From: Dechloromonas aromatica (nom. nud.)
GTDB lineage: Bacteria > Pseudomonadota > Gammaproteobacteria > Burkholderiales > Rhodocyclaceae
DNA: 64,000 nt
NCBI GenBank assembly: GCA_017848965.1
Contig: JAFIHA010000064.1
Span: 18,927-82,926, forward strand
Direction of reading: 5' to 3'
Shown here: one piece after another, positions 21,581 to 30,837 of the stretch
Layout: each line of letters starts with the position of its first letter
Numbering within the stretch: position 1 is the stretch's first letter
Position numbers and translations under genes: made by a program
Notes under the pieces: generated by a model
Database searches by the model: none
What the model was told of the DNA's origin: nothing
What the model saw: only the letters and a program-made list of their open reading frames with translations

Positions 21581-22074
21581 CGTCCTTTCGGTTCGATACG
21601 CTGGCCGGCCTTGCGCAGCGTGCCGTCGCCGAGGTCGAAGTGCGCCGAGAAATAGGTCTCCTCGGTCGGGATGTCGCCGGCAATGTGCCATTCCCAGACC
21701 TCTTCGCCGAGATTGCTGAATACCTCGCGGCGCGCCGGCTGGCCGAGTCGGCGACGCAACTCCTGCTGCGTCATGCCCGGCGCGACGCGTGCCAGGTTTT
21801 CCGGAGTCAGGACCTGTTCCAGTTCGCTGACGATGTCGCGGCCGTCGAAGCTGATCATGTAGCAGTGGATGCCGGCCGGCTGGCGGCTGTATTCCCAGGT
21901 CGCCGTACCGTCGTCGTTGCGGTGGATGAAGCCGGGCTCGCCCATGCGGCTGCGCACTTCGGCCAGAGTGGTGATGCCCGGCTTGATCTCGGGCAGATTG
22001 ACCGCATCGCAGGCCGGCAGGAGGGTGGCGGCAAGGGCGGAGAAGACGGTGGCAATCCAGCCGGGCAGTTTCAT
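21577..22074 (-). CDS. BamE/SmpA-like lipoprotein
   Basis: 165 aa. The signal peptide ends in a lipobox (LPAC, Cys about 22), so this is an envelope lipoprotein. The mature part contains BamE/SmpA-like units: a TTLAEVRSRMGEPG turn near the N-terminus and a second APGMTQQELRRRLGQPA turn, each followed by a tryptophan-containing strand (TWEYSR; VWEWHI). This doubled pattern resembles small BamE-like outer-membrane proteins but is not BamE itself, which is shorter and single. The start chosen is the second Met (22074), with AGAGGA before it. Single gene between two convergent neighbours. Function not known. Confidence 0.7.
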   Translation of the reverse strand: MKLPGWIATVFSALAATLLPACDAVNLPEIKPGITTLAEVRSRMGEPGFIHRNDDGTATWEYSRQPAGIHCYMISFDGRDIVSELEQVLTPENLARVAPGMTQQELRRRLGQPARREVFSNLGEEVWEWHIAGDIPTEETYFSAHFDLGDGTLRKAGQRIEPKGR

Positions 22075-22164
22075 CGAAATTTCCTCTTGGGTGATGTTGC
22101 TCAGTTTACGCAAATTGCCGTCGGGCTTTCATAATAGGGCTCCTGACCCATTTTCCGACCGCCA

Positions 22165-22557
22165 ATGCAGCATCTCGACCCCCACGCCGCCCACCTTTTC
22201 CTGCAACAGACGCCGGAGGCGGTCCTGGTCGACTGCCGGACCGAGATCGAGCACATGTACGTCGGTCACCCGATCGGCGCCGAACACGTCGCCTGGCAGG
22301 AAGGCCCGGACTGGGAAATCGACCCGGATTTCGCGGCCAAGGTGAAACGCCTGCTCAGGGGCGAGCTGGCCCGGCCGGTGCTGCTCATCTGCCGCAGCGG
22401 GGTGCGCTCGCTGGCCGCCGGCGAGGCCCTGGAGGCAGCGGGCTTCAGCCAGGTGATCAACGTTGTGGAAGGCTTCGAGGGGCCACTCGACGAGGATTTT
22501 CATCGCGGCACGCTGGGTGGCTGGCGCTATCGCGGCCTACCCTGGCAGCAATCTTAG
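22165..22557 (+). CDS. Rhodanese-like sulfurtransferase
   Basis: 130 aa single rhodanese domain. The active-site loop is CRSGVRS (Cys about 76), followed by AAGEALEAAGFSQVINVVEGFEG, the usual end of the fold. Such single-domain proteins carry sulfane sulfur or act in thiol transfer; the substrate cannot be read. It is divergent from the BamE-like gene, and its last 21 bp overlap the 3' end of the convergent MFS transporter gene. Confidence 0.85.
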   Translation: MQHLDPHAAHLFLQQTPEAVLVDCRTEIEHMYVGHPIGAEHVAWQEGPDWEIDPDFAAKVKRLLRGELARPVLLICRSGVRSLAAGEALEAAGFSQVINVVEGFEGPLDEDFHRGTLGGWRYRGLPWQQS

Positions 22558-23736
22558 CCGCCGGTGGGCGAGGGCGGCCAGGCCGCCGATGGCGAGCAGG
22601 CCGGCCATGCCCAGCGCCAGATGCAGGGTTGAACTCCACAGGGCCGGTGCAATCAAGGCCGCTGCGACGCCGTTGAAACCGGACTGGAAGAAGGTCTGGC
22701 AGGACGCTGCCAAGCCGCGTTGCGCCGGGAAGGGGTCGAGCGCGAACAGCGTCAGGTTGGGCATCGCCAGCGACATGCCCAGGGTGTAGACGAAAAGCGG
22801 CGCGACGCTCCACGGCAGGCCGGGCGGCAGGCTCAGGTTGAGTGCCAGATTGAGGCTGGCGGCGCAGCCCATCACCAGATAACCGAGGGCGATCGTGCGG
22901 CCCGGGGCAAGGCGGCCGGCGAGCCGTCCGGAACACCATGAACCGCTCATCAGTCCCAGCATCGCCGGGCCGAACAGCCAGAGGAAGGCGGTTTCCGGCA
23001 GACCGAGGTGACGCATCAGGAATACCGGCGACGACAGCACGTAAATGAAGAAGCCGCCGAAATTGAGCGCCAGCGCGGCGCAGGCGAAAAGGAAGCGGGG
23101 CGAGCTGAAGACCTTGCGATAGGTGCTGGCGAGATAGGCCGGGCGTAGCGACTGGCGCTTTTCCGGCGGCAGGGTTTCCGGCAGCAGGTGGAGACAGGCG
23201 ATCAACAAGACGATGGTCGACAGGCTCAGGAAAGCGAAGATCGAGCGCCAGCCGAAAGCGCTTTGCAGCCAACCGCCGATTACCGGCGCAATGGCCGGCG
23301 CCAGTGCGAACATCATGGTGATTTGCGCCATCAGGCGTTGCGCGTCGGCGCCATCGTAGAGATCGCGGACGATGGCGCGGCTGATGACGATGCCGGCGCC
23401 GGCGGTGATACCCTGAATGGCGCGCCAGAACCACAGTTGCCCGATGCTGCTGGCGAGCATGCAGCCGAGCGAGGCGACGCCGAACAGCGCGAGCGCGCCG
23501 AGGATCACCCGACGGCGCCCGAAGCGGTCGGCAATCGCGCCGTGCCACAGGGTCATCGCGGCGAAGGAGAAAAGGTAGGCGGACAGCGTCTGCTGCACCT
23601 CGATCTGCGTCGCGCCCAGGCGTTGGGCGATGTCCGGGAAGGACGGCAGGTAGGTGTCGATCGAGAACGGACCGAGCGCGGACAGGCAGGCGAGCAGCAG
23701 CGCCAGGCCGCGGGTACTGCGGGAGGATGGGGGCAT
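22537..23736 (-). CDS. MFS drug-resistance transporter, Bcr/CflA type
   Basis: 399 aa, 12 predicted transmembrane helices. Family signatures of the DHA1 group are visible: DTYLPSFP in TM1, the loop motif GAIADRFGRRRVILG between TM2 and TM3, and RAIQGITAGAG in TM4 with RAIVRDLYD following. It exports hydrophobic drugs in exchange for protons; specificity is unknown. The start at 23736 is 5 bp after the comM stop, so it is probably the last gene of a ubiK-comM-MFS transcription unit. Confidence 0.9.
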   Translation of the reverse strand: MPPSSRSTRGLALLLACLSALGPFSIDTYLPSFPDIAQRLGATQIEVQQTLSAYLFSFAAMTLWHGAIADRFGRRRVILGALALFGVASLGCMLASSIGQLWFWRAIQGITAGAGIVISRAIVRDLYDGADAQRLMAQITMMFALAPAIAPVIGGWLQSAFGWRSIFAFLSLSTIVLLIACLHLLPETLPPEKRQSLRPAYLASTYRKVFSSPRFLFACAALALNFGGFFIYVLSSPVFLMRHLGLPETAFLWLFGPAMLGLMSGSWCSGRLAGRLAPGRTIALGYLVMGCAASLNLALNLSLPPGLPWSVAPLFVYTLGMSLAMPNLTLFALDPFPAQRGLAASCQTFFQSGFNGVAAALIAPALWSSTLHLALGMAGLLAIGGLAALAHRRLRLLPG

Positions 23737-23740
23737 GGAA

Positions 23741-25228
23741 TCAGTCGGCGGCGAAGCGTCGGTACTGGATCGCTTCGGCAATATGGGCAGCCGTGATGAT
23801 ATCGCTTTCCGCCAGATCGGCGACGGTGCGCGCCACGCGCAGCACGCGGTGCCAGGCGCGCGCCGACAGGCCGAGCCGCTTGGTCGCCTGCTGCAGCAGG
23901 ATGCGGCCGGCAGTGTCCGCCTGGCAATGCGCATCGACGCCAGCGCTGTCGAGACGGGCGTTGGCATCGCCCTGGCGCTGCTGCTGGCGGGCCCAGGCGC
24001 GGTTGACCCGCTCCCGGACCACCGCCGAGCTTTCGCCGCTGGCCGTTCCGCTCAGCGCCTCGCCGGGCAGTGCCGGGACCTCGATGATCAGGTCGATGCG
24101 GTCGAGCAGCGGGCCGGACAATTTTCCCCGGTAGCGGGCGACCTGCTCGGGCGTGCATTGGCAGCGGGCGTCGCCGTGGTGGCCGCAGGGACAGGGATTC
24201 ATCGCCGCCACCAGCTGGAAACGGGCGGGAAATTCGGCCTGGCGGGCGGCGCGGGCGATGTGGATGCGGCCGGTTTCGAGTGGTTCACGCAGGGTTTCCA
24301 GGACTTTGCGGTCGAATTCGACGATTTCGTCGAGGAACAGCACGCCGTGGTGGGCCAGGCTGATTTCGCCGGGGCGCGGCGGGTTACCGCCGCCGACCAG
24401 CGCCGCCGCCGACGCGGTGTGGTGCGGACTACGGAAAATGCGCTGGCGATAGCGTTCGGCGCGGAACTGGCCGACCAGCGACAGCACGGCGGCCGATGCT
24501 CTTGCTTCGCCGTCGCTCAACGCCGGTAACAGGCCGGGCAGACGGGCGGCGAGCATCGACTTGCCGGCGCCGGGCGGGCCAATCATCAATAGCGAATGGC
24601 GCCCGGCGGCAGCGACTTCGAGCGCCCGTCGCGCCTGCGCCTGGCCGCGCACGTCGGCGAGGTCGGGCGGGGCGTCCGCGGGCGCTGCCGTGGTCGGCGC
24701 CGGGGGCGCCAGCGCACTCTGTCCCGCAAGATGGGCGCAGACGGCGAGCAGTGAAGACGCGGCGAGGATGTTGCCTTGCCCGGTCAGCGCCGCTTCGCCG
24801 GCGCTCGCCGCCGGCAGGATGAAGGTCTTGCCGTCGCCGGCTGCCTGCAGGGCCATCGCCAGCGCGCCGCGTACCGGGCGCAGTTCGCCGGAGAGCGAGA
24901 GTTCGCCAGCGAATTCGTGGCCGTTCAGGCTGGCCGCCGGAATCTGCCCGCTGGCGGCGAGGATGCCGAGGGCGATGGGCAGGTCGAAACGGCCGGATTC
25001 CTTGGGCAGGTCGGCCGGCGCCAGGTTCACGGTGATGCGGCGGGCCGGGTATTCGAAGCCGGAATTGACGATCGCGGCACGGACGCGGTCGCGCGCTTCG
25101 CGCACTTCGGTGTCGGGCAGGCCGACCAGGGTCAGTCCGGGCAGGCCGTTGGCCAGGTGCACCTCGACCGTGACCGGCGGCGCATCGAGGCCGTCGAGTC
25201 CCCGGCTGAGGGCGACGGCCAGCGCCAT
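23741..25228 (-). CDS. comM: ComM/YifB-type AAA+ protein
   Basis: 495 aa. ComM is a hexameric helicase that promotes branch migration during natural transformation. An N-terminal Lon-protease-like (inactive) domain (about 1-170) precedes a Mg-chelatase-like AAA+ domain with Walker A GPPGAGKS (about 213) and Walker B VLFLDEI, then MNPCPCGHHGD, a cysteine-containing insert typical of the family, and a C-terminal ChlI-like helical lid. The start at 25228 is 4 bp after the ubiK stop. Other competence genes are not present here. Confidence 0.93.
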   Translation of the reverse strand: MALAVALSRGLDGLDAPPVTVEVHLANGLPGLTLVGLPDTEVREARDRVRAAIVNSGFEYPARRITVNLAPADLPKESGRFDLPIALGILAASGQIPAASLNGHEFAGELSLSGELRPVRGALAMALQAAGDGKTFILPAASAGEAALTGQGNILAASSLLAVCAHLAGQSALAPPAPTTAAPADAPPDLADVRGQAQARRALEVAAAGRHSLLMIGPPGAGKSMLAARLPGLLPALSDGEARASAAVLSLVGQFRAERYRQRIFRSPHHTASAAALVGGGNPPRPGEISLAHHGVLFLDEIVEFDRKVLETLREPLETGRIHIARAARQAEFPARFQLVAAMNPCPCGHHGDARCQCTPEQVARYRGKLSGPLLDRIDLIIEVPALPGEALSGTASGESSAVVRERVNRAWARQQQRQGDANARLDSAGVDAHCQADTAGRILLQQATKRLGLSARAWHRVLRVARTVADLAESDIITAAHIAEAIQYRRFAAD

Positions 25229-25232
25229 GAAT

Positions 25233-25481
25233 TTATTGCGGGCTGTCGGTGCGCGCCTTTTCCAGCGCCTCGACGCGGGCTTCCAGCGCCTGCAGGCGCT
25301 CGCGGGTGCGGGCCAGCAATTGCGCCTGGATGTCGAATTCCTCGCGGGTGACCAGGTCGAGCTTGCCGAACAGGCCGCCGAGCAGCGCCTTGGCATTCTT
25401 CTCGATGTCCTTGGCCGGCGAATTGGCGAGCAGGGCACTCATCTTGTTGCCGAAATCTTCCAGGATCTTGGGGTCGAGCAT
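25233..25481 (-). CDS. ubiK: Ubiquinone biosynthesis accessory factor UbiK
   Basis: 82 aa BMFP-type protein. Amphipathic N-terminal half (DPKILEDFGNKMSALL) and a C-terminal coiled coil (about 45-78) that drives trimerisation, as in the YqiC/UbiK family. It assists aerobic ubiquinone synthesis with UbiJ. Minus-strand start at 25481 with AGGAAAACC upstream. First gene of the ubiK-comM-MFS unit, divergent from the porin-glnK-amtB operon. Confidence 0.9.
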   Translation of the reverse strand: MLDPKILEDFGNKMSALLANSPAKDIEKNAKALLGGLFGKLDLVTREEFDIQAQLLARTRERLQALEARVEALEKARTDSPQ

Positions 25482-25570
25482 GGTTTTCCTCCGTGGCCGG
25501 CGAGTTTAGCACAGCGGTATTTGCTGCGTTTTACCCCGTCGCTCGTCGCTGGTGCGTAACGGAGTGTAAC

Positions 25571-25587
25571 TGCACCGCCTTGGTGCT
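25571..25587. promoter_or_regulatory. NtrC-binding-site-like palindrome
   Basis: TGCACCGCCTTGGTGCT matches the NtrC enhancer pattern TGCACC-N4-TGGTGC seen upstream of glnA. It is centred about 100 bp upstream of the start site predicted from the sigma-54 promoter, a usual enhancer distance. Additional GGTGC half-sites lie just downstream (about 25594-25612). Confidence 0.7.
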
Positions 25588-25651
25588 CTGTTTCGGTGCG
25601 CATTCCTGGTGCGGCGCAGCAAGTCAATGAAAAAGCAGGGAAATGTGATGT

Positions 25652-25667
25652 TGGCACGGGTCATGCA
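25652..25667 (+). promoter_or_regulatory. Sigma-54 promoter of porin-glnK-amtB
   Basis: TGGCACGGGTCATGCA has the invariant GG (-24) and GC (-12) exactly 12 bp apart, matching the TGGCACG-N4-TTGC consensus with one change. Transcription should start near 25677, about 45 bp before the porin start codon. Confidence 0.85.
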
Positions 25668-25722
25668 TTAGTGGCAGTACAAAACGTTTTCCTTTTCAAT
25701 TTTCCTTTACAGGAGAGACACC

Positions 25723-26568
25723 ATGAAGAAATCCCTGATCGCCGCGGCATTGCTTGGCGCTTTCGCAGCACCCGGTGCGATGCAGGTTGCGATGGCCGAC
25801 GAAGCCAGCCCGCACACCATCACCGGCAACCTGACGCTGGCCAGCAGCTACCGTTTCCGCGGTATCGACCAGACTTTCGGCAAGCCGACGCTGCAGGGTG
25901 GTATCGATTACTCTCACGCCAGCGGTTTCTACGCCGGTAACTGGAACTCGAACGTTTCGTCGGGTGCGGGCTTTGCCGAAGGTAACCTGGAAATGGACTT
26001 CTATGGTGGTTATCGCACCGCCTTCGGCGACGTTGGTGTCGATGTTGGTGGCATCTATTACTACTATCCGGGCTCCCATTCCCAGCCGCTGTCCGGCACC
26101 AATGCCAAGCATCCGACTTCGAACGCCAGCGGTACCGTGGACAACACTGAACTGTATGTTGCCGCCAGCTACAAGTTCCTGAGCGCGAAGTACAGCTACT
26201 CCGTCGGCGATTATTTCAATCTGCCGAAGTCCAAGGGCACCAGCTATCTCGAATTGAACGCCAACTACGATCTGGGTAACGGTTGGGGTGTCAATGGTCA
26301 CGTCGGTCACTTGTTCCCGAGCGGCTACAAGTACAACACCGCTGGCTCGCAGAGCATTTCCTACACCGACTGGAAAGTTGGCGTGACCAAGGATGTCAGC
26401 GGCTGGCTGGTTGGTTTGGCCTATGTTGGTACCAATGCCAATGGTTCTTGCAGCAGCGGCGAGTTCTACTGCTTCGCCAGTTCGCTGGACAAGTCCGGTG
26501 CTCTGGGTAGCAAGACGAAGGATGCCGGTCGTGGCATCGCCGTCCTGTCGGTGACCAAGTCCTTCTGA
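25723..26568 (+). CDS. TorF-family putative porin (Gcw_chp) in ammonium-uptake operon
   Basis: 281 aa. A Sec signal peptide with cleavage about residue 25 (AMA-DEA) is followed by alternating amphipathic strands rich in aromatic and Gly/Asn/Ser residues, ending in a C-terminal Phe (VTKSF) as in outer-membrane beta-barrels. The N-terminal mature motif TGNLTLASSYRFRGIDQT is characteristic of the Gcw_chp/TorF family. The gene stands first behind a sigma-54/NtrC promoter and directly before glnK and amtB, so it is likely induced by nitrogen starvation. A role in ammonium or nitrogen-compound passage across the outer membrane is inference from this context. Confidence 0.85.
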   Translation: MKKSLIAAALLGAFAAPGAMQVAMADEASPHTITGNLTLASSYRFRGIDQTFGKPTLQGGIDYSHASGFYAGNWNSNVSSGAGFAEGNLEMDFYGGYRTAFGDVGVDVGGIYYYYPGSHSQPLSGTNAKHPTSNASGTVDNTELYVAASYKFLSAKYSYSVGDYFNLPKSKGTSYLELNANYDLGNGWGVNGHVGHLFPSGYKYNTAGSQSISYTDWKVGVTKDVSGWLVGLAYVGTNANGSCSSGEFYCFASSLDKSGALGSKTKDAGRGIAVLSVTKSF

Positions 26569-26578
26569 TTCATCAGTC

Positions 26579-26617
26579 ATCTCTCCGCCGTTGCACGGGC
26601 CCGGGCGGCGGGGAGAT
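26579..26617 (+). other. Stem-loop between porin and glnK
   Basis: A 12-bp stem with one G-U pair (ATCTCTCCGCCG / CGGCGGGGAGAT) is followed by an A-run, not a T-run. It is therefore not a plain terminator. It could stabilise the 3' end of the porin message or lower readthrough into glnK-amtB. Confidence 0.55.
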
Positions 26618-26619
26618 AA

Positions 26620-26988
<369 letters not shown>

Positions 26989-27000
26989 GGAGTCGTGACA

Positions 27001-28502
27001 TGAAACGAATTTTCGCAATGCTGGCCCTGCTGGGCGCGGTGACCTTCGGGGCGCCGGCCTGGGCCGAGGAAAAGGCGGCGGATGCCGCGCCCGTGGCCGC
27101 TGCCGTTGCCGAAGCGCCGGCCGCTGAAGCCGCCGCTCCCGCTCCTGCCGCTGAAGCCGCCGCTCCGGCGGAAGCGCCGGCCGCTGCGGCGCCGGTTCCC
27201 GACAAGGGCGACAACGCCTGGATCATGATCTGTGCCGCATTGGTGATCCTGATGTCGATCCCCGGCCTGGCGCTCTTCTACGGCGGTCTGGTGCGCGCGA
27301 AGAACATGCTGTCGGTACTGATGCAGGTCTTCGTCGTGTTCTCGCTGATCTCCGTCCTTTGGGTGGTCTATGGCTACTCGCTGGCCTTCACCGAGGGTAA
27401 CGCCTTCTTCGGCACGCTCGACAAGTTGTTCCTCAACGGAATCACGATCGAGTCGGTTGGAGCAACCTTCACCAAGGGCGTGGTGATCTCGGAACTGATC
27501 TTCGTGATCTTCCAGGGAGCTTTTGCGGCCATCACCTGCGGTCTGATCGTCGGTTCCTTCGCCGAACGCGCCAAGTTCTCCGCGATCCTGGTCTTCATGG
27601 TCATCTGGTTCACCCTGTCCTACCTGCCGATGGCTCACATGGTCTGGTACTGGGCCGGTCCGGACGCCTACACCGATGCCGCCGCGGCTGAAGCTGCCGG
27701 TGCCACCGCTGGCTTCCTGTTCCAGAAGGGTGCCCTCGACTTCGCTGGCGGTACGGTCGTCCATATCAACGCCGCGATCGCCGGTCTGGTCGGTGCCTAC
27801 ATGATCGGTCGCCGTACTGGTCTGGGCTCGGTTGCCATGGCTCCGCACTCGCTGACTTTCACGATGATCGGTGCCTCGCTGCTGTGGTTCGGCTGGTTCG
27901 GTTTCAACGCCGGCTCGGCGCTCGAAGCTTCCGGCGGTTCGGCCCTGGCGATGGTCAACACCTGGGTTGCCACCTCCTGCGCGACGCTGTCCTGGATGTT
28001 CGCCGAGTGGATCTTCAAGGGCAAGCCGTCGATGCTGGGTGCCGCTTCCGGCGCCGTCGCCGGCCTCGTGGCGATCACCCCGGCCGCTGGTTTCGTCGGT
28101 GTCATGGGCGCCATCGTCATCGGCCTGCTCGCCGGCATCGTCTGCCTGTGGGGCGTCAATGGTCTGAAGCGCCTGCTCGGTGCTGACGACTCGCTCGATG
28201 TCTTCGGCGTCCATGGCGTCGGCGGTATCCTCGGTGCGATCCTGACCGGTGTCTTCGCCGATCCGGCGCTGGGCGGTACCGGTGTCTATGACTACGTTGC
28301 GAATGCGGTTGGCAGCTACGACATGGTTGCCCAAGTGACGGCCCAGGCCTGGGGCGTCGGCACCGTGATCGTCTGGTCGGGGGTTGTCTCCCTGGTCGCC
28401 TACAAGCTGGTCGATATCGCGATCGGTCTGCGGGTGCCGGAAGACGAAGAGCGTGAAGGTCTCGACCTCACCTCGCACGGCGAAAGCGCCTACCACCACT
28501 AA
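27001..28502 (+). CDS. amtB: Ammonium transporter AmtB with Ala/Pro/Glu-rich N-terminal extension
   Basis: 500 aa, longer than E. coli AmtB (428). A signal peptide (1-22) is followed by a low-complexity Ala/Pro/Glu segment (about 23-67) and then 11 transmembrane helices. Core signatures are present: the twin histidines (GTVVHINAA and DVFGVHGVGG), the pore-lining Phe region, and the C-terminal tail (LRVPEDEEREGLDL) that contacts GlnK. The extension arises partly from a 20-bp direct repeat at 27120-27139 and 27147-27166 (27-bp period, nine residues). It should face the periplasm. A strong terminator follows. Confidence 0.96.
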
Positions 28503-28528
28503 GCAGATTCGTAGTCTCTCTCCCTTCA

Positions 28529-28557
28529 CGGGCACCCCAGGGTGCCCGCTTTTTTTT
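28529..28557 (+). terminator. Intrinsic terminator after amtB
   Basis: A perfect 8-bp stem CGGGCACC/GGTGCCCG with a 4-base loop is followed by CTTTTTTTT. Ends the porin-glnK-amtB operon. Confidence 0.93.
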
Positions 28558-28571
28558 GTTATTCTGGCGCC

Positions 28572-29327
28572 ATGCGCATCGTCCAGATATCCGACCTGCA
28601 TCTGCAATCCGATCTCCTGTCAGGCGAGATCGATCCGTGGGCGGCCCTGGCCATGGCGCAGAGCCGCGTCGCCGGCCTGCAGGCCGACGCGCTGTTGATC
28701 GCCGGCGATATCGCCGAAGCGGGCGATCTTGGCGCTTACACGCGACTGGCGTCGACACTGGCCGATCTGTCCCTGCCGCTGGCATTGTTGCCCGGCAATC
28801 ACGACCGGCGCGCCGCGCTGTTCGCCGCTTTTCCCGGGCACTGGGACAATCCCGAAATGCTCTGTCGACGCCTCGATCTTGGGCCCTTGACCCTGCTCCT
28901 GCTCGACAGCCTGGTGCCGGGCAAGCCTTGGGGCGAGATCGGCAACGCCCAGTTGCGCTGGCTGGATGCGAATTGTCCGGAGCGCCGGCGTAGCATTGTC
29001 GTCCTGCATCACCCTCCGTTTGCGGTGGGCATCCCCGGCATGGATGAAATCGGCTGTCGGGGTGGCGAGGGGCTGGCGAACTGGCTATTGCGCCGGCCGC
29101 AGGTCGAGGCCGTCTGGTGCGGCCACGTGCATCGCCCGGTGTTCACCGGCTTTGCCGGCAAAATGGCGGCAACGGCCCCGTCCACCGTGCATCAGATCGC
29201 CCTGCAGGACGGGGCGTTGTCCTGGACACCCGAGCCACCGGGGCTGCTGGTGCATGACTTGCTGCCGGGCTTGCCCTTGCGCAGCCATTATCTGCCGCTG
29301 CAGGCGGCGCCGGTCATTCCCTACTGA
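28572..29327 (+). CDS. Calcineurin-like metallophosphoesterase, CpdA (cAMP phosphodiesterase) type
   Basis: 251 aa. All class III phosphodiesterase metal motifs are present: SDLHLQ (D-x-H), GDIAEAG (GD), PGNHDRR (GNHD), LHHPP (H) and CGHVHRP (GHxH). The order and spacing match CpdA-like enzymes that hydrolyse 3',5'-cAMP or related phosphodiesters. The start at 28572 is just after the amtB terminator; an upstream in-frame Met at 28542 would lie within the terminator hairpin and is rejected. Substrate is inferred from family only. Confidence 0.85.
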   Translation: MRIVQISDLHLQSDLLSGEIDPWAALAMAQSRVAGLQADALLIAGDIAEAGDLGAYTRLASTLADLSLPLALLPGNHDRRAALFAAFPGHWDNPEMLCRRLDLGPLTLLLLDSLVPGKPWGEIGNAQLRWLDANCPERRRSIVVLHHPPFAVGIPGMDEIGCRGGEGLANWLLRRPQVEAVWCGHVHRPVFTGFAGKMAATAPSTVHQIALQDGALSWTPEPPGLLVHDLLPGLPLRSHYLPLQAAPVIPY

Positions 29328-29332
29328 CGCGT

Positions 29333-29875
29333 TCAGCGAATCAGCGGCAGCAAGGCGCGGAACTCGTCCGTCCCGGCGCGCTGCAGCCATTCGAACAGCA
29401 CCATCTCGGTACTGACGATGTGTACGCCGGCGCTGCGCAGGCGGTCGATCGCCAGTTGGCGGTTCTCTGGTGTGCGCGACGACGCGGCATCGGCGACGAG
29501 AAATACCGAAAAACCTTCGCCGAGCAGGCCGAGCGCCGTCTGCAGCACGCAGACGTGGGTTTCGGTGCCGGTCAGGACAATCTGCCGGCGCCCGCTGGCG
29601 CGCAGCAGGTCGGTGACGCCGGGTTCGGCGGCGCAGGAGAAGTGGATCTTTTCGAAAAAGCGCGCGGTGCTGGCGGCTTCGCGGATCGCCGCGAGGCTGG
29701 GGCCAAGTCCCTTGACGTACTGTTCTGAAACGAAGGCCGGTACCTTCAGCTGGCGGGCGGCTTCGAGCAGGCGCACCGAATTGGCGGTGACTGTCTGGCT
29801 GTCGTGGATCGCCGGCGCCAGCCTCTCCTGAATGTCGACGACGAGCAGCAGCGAATCGGTGCGGGAGAGCAACAT
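29333..29875 (-). CDS. Isochorismatase-family hydrolase
   Basis: 180 aa cysteine hydrolase fold. The catalytic triad is visible: Asp in LLVVDIQERL (about 14), Lys in FFEKIHFSC, and Cys in THVCVLQTAL. It resembles YcaC-like members rather than true isochorismatases; the substrate is unknown. The ATG shares one base with the purU stop (TGATG), so the two are translationally coupled. Confidence 0.87.
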   Translation of the reverse strand: MLLSRTDSLLLVVDIQERLAPAIHDSQTVTANSVRLLEAARQLKVPAFVSEQYVKGLGPSLAAIREAASTARFFEKIHFSCAAEPGVTDLLRASGRRQIVLTGTETHVCVLQTALGLLGEGFSVFLVADAASSRTPENRQLAIDRLRSAGVHIVSTEMVLFEWLQRAGTDEFRALLPLIR

Positions 29876-30747
29876 CAGCGGAAGACCACCGTCTTGTTGC
29901 CGTGCACCAGGACGCGGTCTTCCAGGTGATAGCGCAGGCCGCGGGCGAGCACCGTCTTCTCGATGTCCTTGCCGTAACGGACCATGTCTTCCGGCGAATC
30001 GGAATGGTCGATACGGATCACGTCCTGTTCGATGATCGGCCCGGCGTCGAGTTCGCTGGTCACGTAATGGCAGGTCGCGCCGATCAGCTTGACGCCGCGC
30101 TGGTAGGCCTGATGGTAGGGGCGGGCGCCGACGAAGCTGGGCAGGAAGCTGTGGTGGATGTTGATGATCTTGCCGGACAAGGCGTAGCAAAGTTCCGGCG
30201 AGAGGATCTGCATGTAGCGGGCAAGCACCATGGTGTCGCCGCTCACATCGTCGAAGATACGCTGGATTTCGGCGTAGGCGGCGGCCTTGTTGTCGGCGTT
30301 GACCGGCACGTGGATGAAGGGGATGCCGTGCCACTCGACGAAACCCTTGAAGGTGTCGTGGTTGGAGATGACGCAGGGAATCTCGATGTCCAGTTCCTTC
30401 GACTGCCAGCGCGCCAGCAGGTCGTAGAGGCAGTGCTCCTGCTTGGAAACCAGAACGACGACGCGTTTCTTCACCGCGCTGTCGTTGATCCGCCAGTCCA
30501 TCGCCAGCGGTTCGGCGACATCGCGGCGGAAGCGTTCACGGAACTCGGCGAGCAGGAAAGGCAGCGAATCGGCCTTGATCTCGATGCGCATGAAATAGCG
30601 ACCGGTCAGGTCGTCCGCGTGGAAACTCGATTCGAGAATCCAGCCGCCATGCTCGGCGATGAAGCCGGAAACGCGGGCGATGATCCCGACCTGATCGGGG
30701 CAGGAGGCGGACAGCGTGTAAAAACGATCTCTATGCATGGTGTTCAC
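29875..30747 (-). CDS. purU: Formyltetrahydrofolate deformylase
   Basis: 290 aa. It hydrolyses 10-formyl-THF to formate and THF, balancing the one-carbon pool. An N-terminal ACT domain (about 8-85; LSASCPDQVGIIARVSGFIAEHGG) is followed by a formyltransferase-like domain with INIHHSFLPSFVGARPYHQAYQRGVK and the catalytic Asp in SELDAGPIIEQD. The frame opens at a GTG (30747); an ATG three codons later (30738) is equally possible because neither has a clear ribosome site. The formate released could feed the formate dehydrogenase elsewhere in this window. Confidence 0.93.
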   Translation of the reverse strand: MNTMHRDRFYTLSASCPDQVGIIARVSGFIAEHGGWILESSFHADDLTGRYFMRIEIKADSLPFLLAEFRERFRRDVAEPLAMDWRINDSAVKKRVVVLVSKQEHCLYDLLARWQSKELDIEIPCVISNHDTFKGFVEWHGIPFIHVPVNADNKAAAYAEIQRIFDDVSGDTMVLARYMQILSPELCYALSGKIINIHHSFLPSFVGARPYHQAYQRGVKLIGATCHYVTSELDAGPIIEQDVIRIDHSDSPEDMVRYGKDIEKTVLARGLRYHLEDRVLVHGNKTVVFR

Positions 30748-30768
30748 AGGCTATGTCGAAGCGTCCAG

Positions 30769-30808
30769 CCCCCCCGGGGGGCGGCGAACGCAGTGAGCGG
30801 GGGGGGGC
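30769..30808. repeat. GC-palindromic intergenic repeat
   Basis: A C-run joined to a G-run (CCCCCCC-GGGGGG), then GCGGCGAACGCAGTGAGCG and a run of nine Gs. The C-run can pair with either G-run. It sits between thrH and purU (same strand). The form resembles dispersed betaproteobacterial intergenic repeats and may slip during replication. Confidence 0.5.
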
Positions 30809-30837
30809 AGTGCGCCGCAGGCTTGCGCCAATGGCCT

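Noticed and set aside
26579-26617. Intrinsic terminator between porin and glnK
   Set aside because: Strong stem but followed by an A-run in the transcribed direction, not a T-run; reported only as a stem-loop.
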